Positions 50,588 through 50,994 of a stretch of 50,994 bases of DNA are shown here, in pieces (position 1 is the stretch's first letter; each line of letters starts with the position of its first letter). The position numbers and the translations under genes are program-made. The notes below the pieces were generated by a model, which saw nothing but the letters and a program-made list of their open reading frames with translations, did no database searches and was not told the origin of the DNA. Source of the DNA: Rhodospirillales bacterium (GTDB lineage Bacteria > Pseudomonadota > Alphaproteobacteria > Rhodospirillales > GLO-3); contig PIVK01000020.1 in NCBI GenBank assembly GCA_003354135.1, positions 1 to 50,994 on the forward strand, read 5' to 3'.

Positions 50588-50994
50588 TTGGCTGTTGGAT
50601 CGGGAGGGACCGCAGGGGGGGCGCTGATTATTGGTATCGGCAACCGGTTCCGGTGCGATGACGGCGCGGGGCCGGCGGTGGCGGATCGGCTGGCGGAGCA
50701 GGGATTGGAGACGGTCGAGCTGTCGGGCGAGGGGGCGAAACTGATCGAATCCTTCGCCGGGTACCGTCATGTGGTCCTGGTCGATGCCGCCCGCTCGGGC
50801 GCCGAACCCGGAACCGTGCACCGCTTCGAAGCGGGACACGAATGCCTGCCGAGCGGGTTCTTCTCGTACTCCACCCACCAGTTCAGCGTCGCCGAAGCGG
50901 TGGAGACGGCGCGGGCATTGGGGCGGCTCCCGGAACGGGTCACGGTCTACGGCATCGAAGGGGCGGACTTCTCGTTCGGCGAGGACCTGAGCCC
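50588..50994 (+). CDS. [NiFe] hydrogenase maturation endopeptidase (partial at window end)
   Basis: The frame reads ALIIGIGNRFRCDDGAGPAV, then ESFAGYRHVVLVDAARSGAE and FFSYSTHQFSVAEAVETARA, the HyaD/HycI-type protease that trims the large-subunit tail. The nickel-sensing acid is in CDDG and the ligand His in YSTHQFS. The only sensible start is TTG 50588, preceded by GGGAGGT 7 bases away; no ATG or GTG is available in frame. The window ends inside the gene after about 135 codons. It is 70 bases downstream of hydA and surely co-transcribed. Confidence 0.88.
   Translation, partial: MAVGSGGTAGGALIIGIGNRFRCDDGAGPAVADRLAEQGLETVELSGEGAKLIESFAGYRHVVLVDAARSGAEPGTVHRFEAGHECLPSGFFSYSTHQFSVAEAVETARALGRLPERVTVYGIEGADFSFGEDLS

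Overview
The window looks like chromosomal DNA of a GC-rich alphaproteobacterium, most likely Rhodospirillales-like. This rests on a class I PHA synthase, a fused ThiS-ThiG, an accB-accC pair behind an aroQ remnant, a PPi-type phosphofructokinase, a tandem GGDEF-EAL protein and a tRNA-Glu(UUC). The taxonomic call is inference from gene content and style; no 16S rRNA gene is present.

Region 1 (1-3.75 kb) is a gene graveyard. It holds a decayed IS630-type transposase, two small but believable genes (a basic 50-residue protein and a four-cysteine zinc-ribbon-like protein), a long pentapeptide-repeat protein and the C-terminal scrap of a tyrosine recombinase. Region 2 (3.75-30.5 kb) is mostly housekeeping: accC/accB behind a twice-deleted aroQ remnant, a GGDEF-EAL protein, a small hydrolase operon (isochorismatase-like, alpha/beta hydrolase, gamma carbonic anhydrase), an RhlE-type RNA helicase, a pseudo-receiver protein, a type III basic amino acid decarboxylase, thiSG, a broken GT7-type glycosyltransferase beside an OGT-like protein, a PhoX-like phosphatase, a cytochrome c, phaC, an OmpA-type lipoprotein, an aminotransferase-homoserine dehydrogenase pair, recJ, a GNAT acetyltransferase, a PPi-dependent phosphofructokinase and tRNA-Glu.

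Region 3 (31.3-43.7 kb) is an N2O-reduction island. A hypC-like gene and a truncated hydrogenase-protease remnant come first. A SCO1/SenC copper chaperone then diverges from a clade II-type (Sec-exported) nosZ, with a near-perfect FNR/DNR-type box between them. NosZ is followed by two dihaem cytochromes c, a NosB-like membrane protein, nosD, nosG, nosH, nosF, nosY and a third dihaem cytochrome c. There is no nosL or nosR in the window. NosZ carries an unexplained C-terminal extension of about 120 residues after the CuA site.

Region 4 (43.7 kb to the end) has a small membrane protein and a COQ10/START-like protein on the minus strand, and a formylglycine-generating-enzyme-like protein without catalytic cysteines. 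It then has a complete group 3b-type [NiFe] hydrogenase operon (beta, a stand-alone cyclic-nucleotide-binding protein, gamma, delta, alpha) followed by its maturation protease, which starts at TTG and runs off the window.

Functionally, quinol or cytochrome electrons would reach periplasmic NosZ through NosG/H/B and the dihaem cytochromes, with SCO1 perhaps supplying copper. The NAD(P)-linked hydrogenase next door is a cytoplasmic redox valve and could be co-regulated under low oxygen. Three gene junctions (near 2.0, 19.85 and 23.87 kb) hold short perfect or near-perfect tandem repeats of different unit length, and several genes are decaying, which suggests replication slippage and reductive change in this genome.
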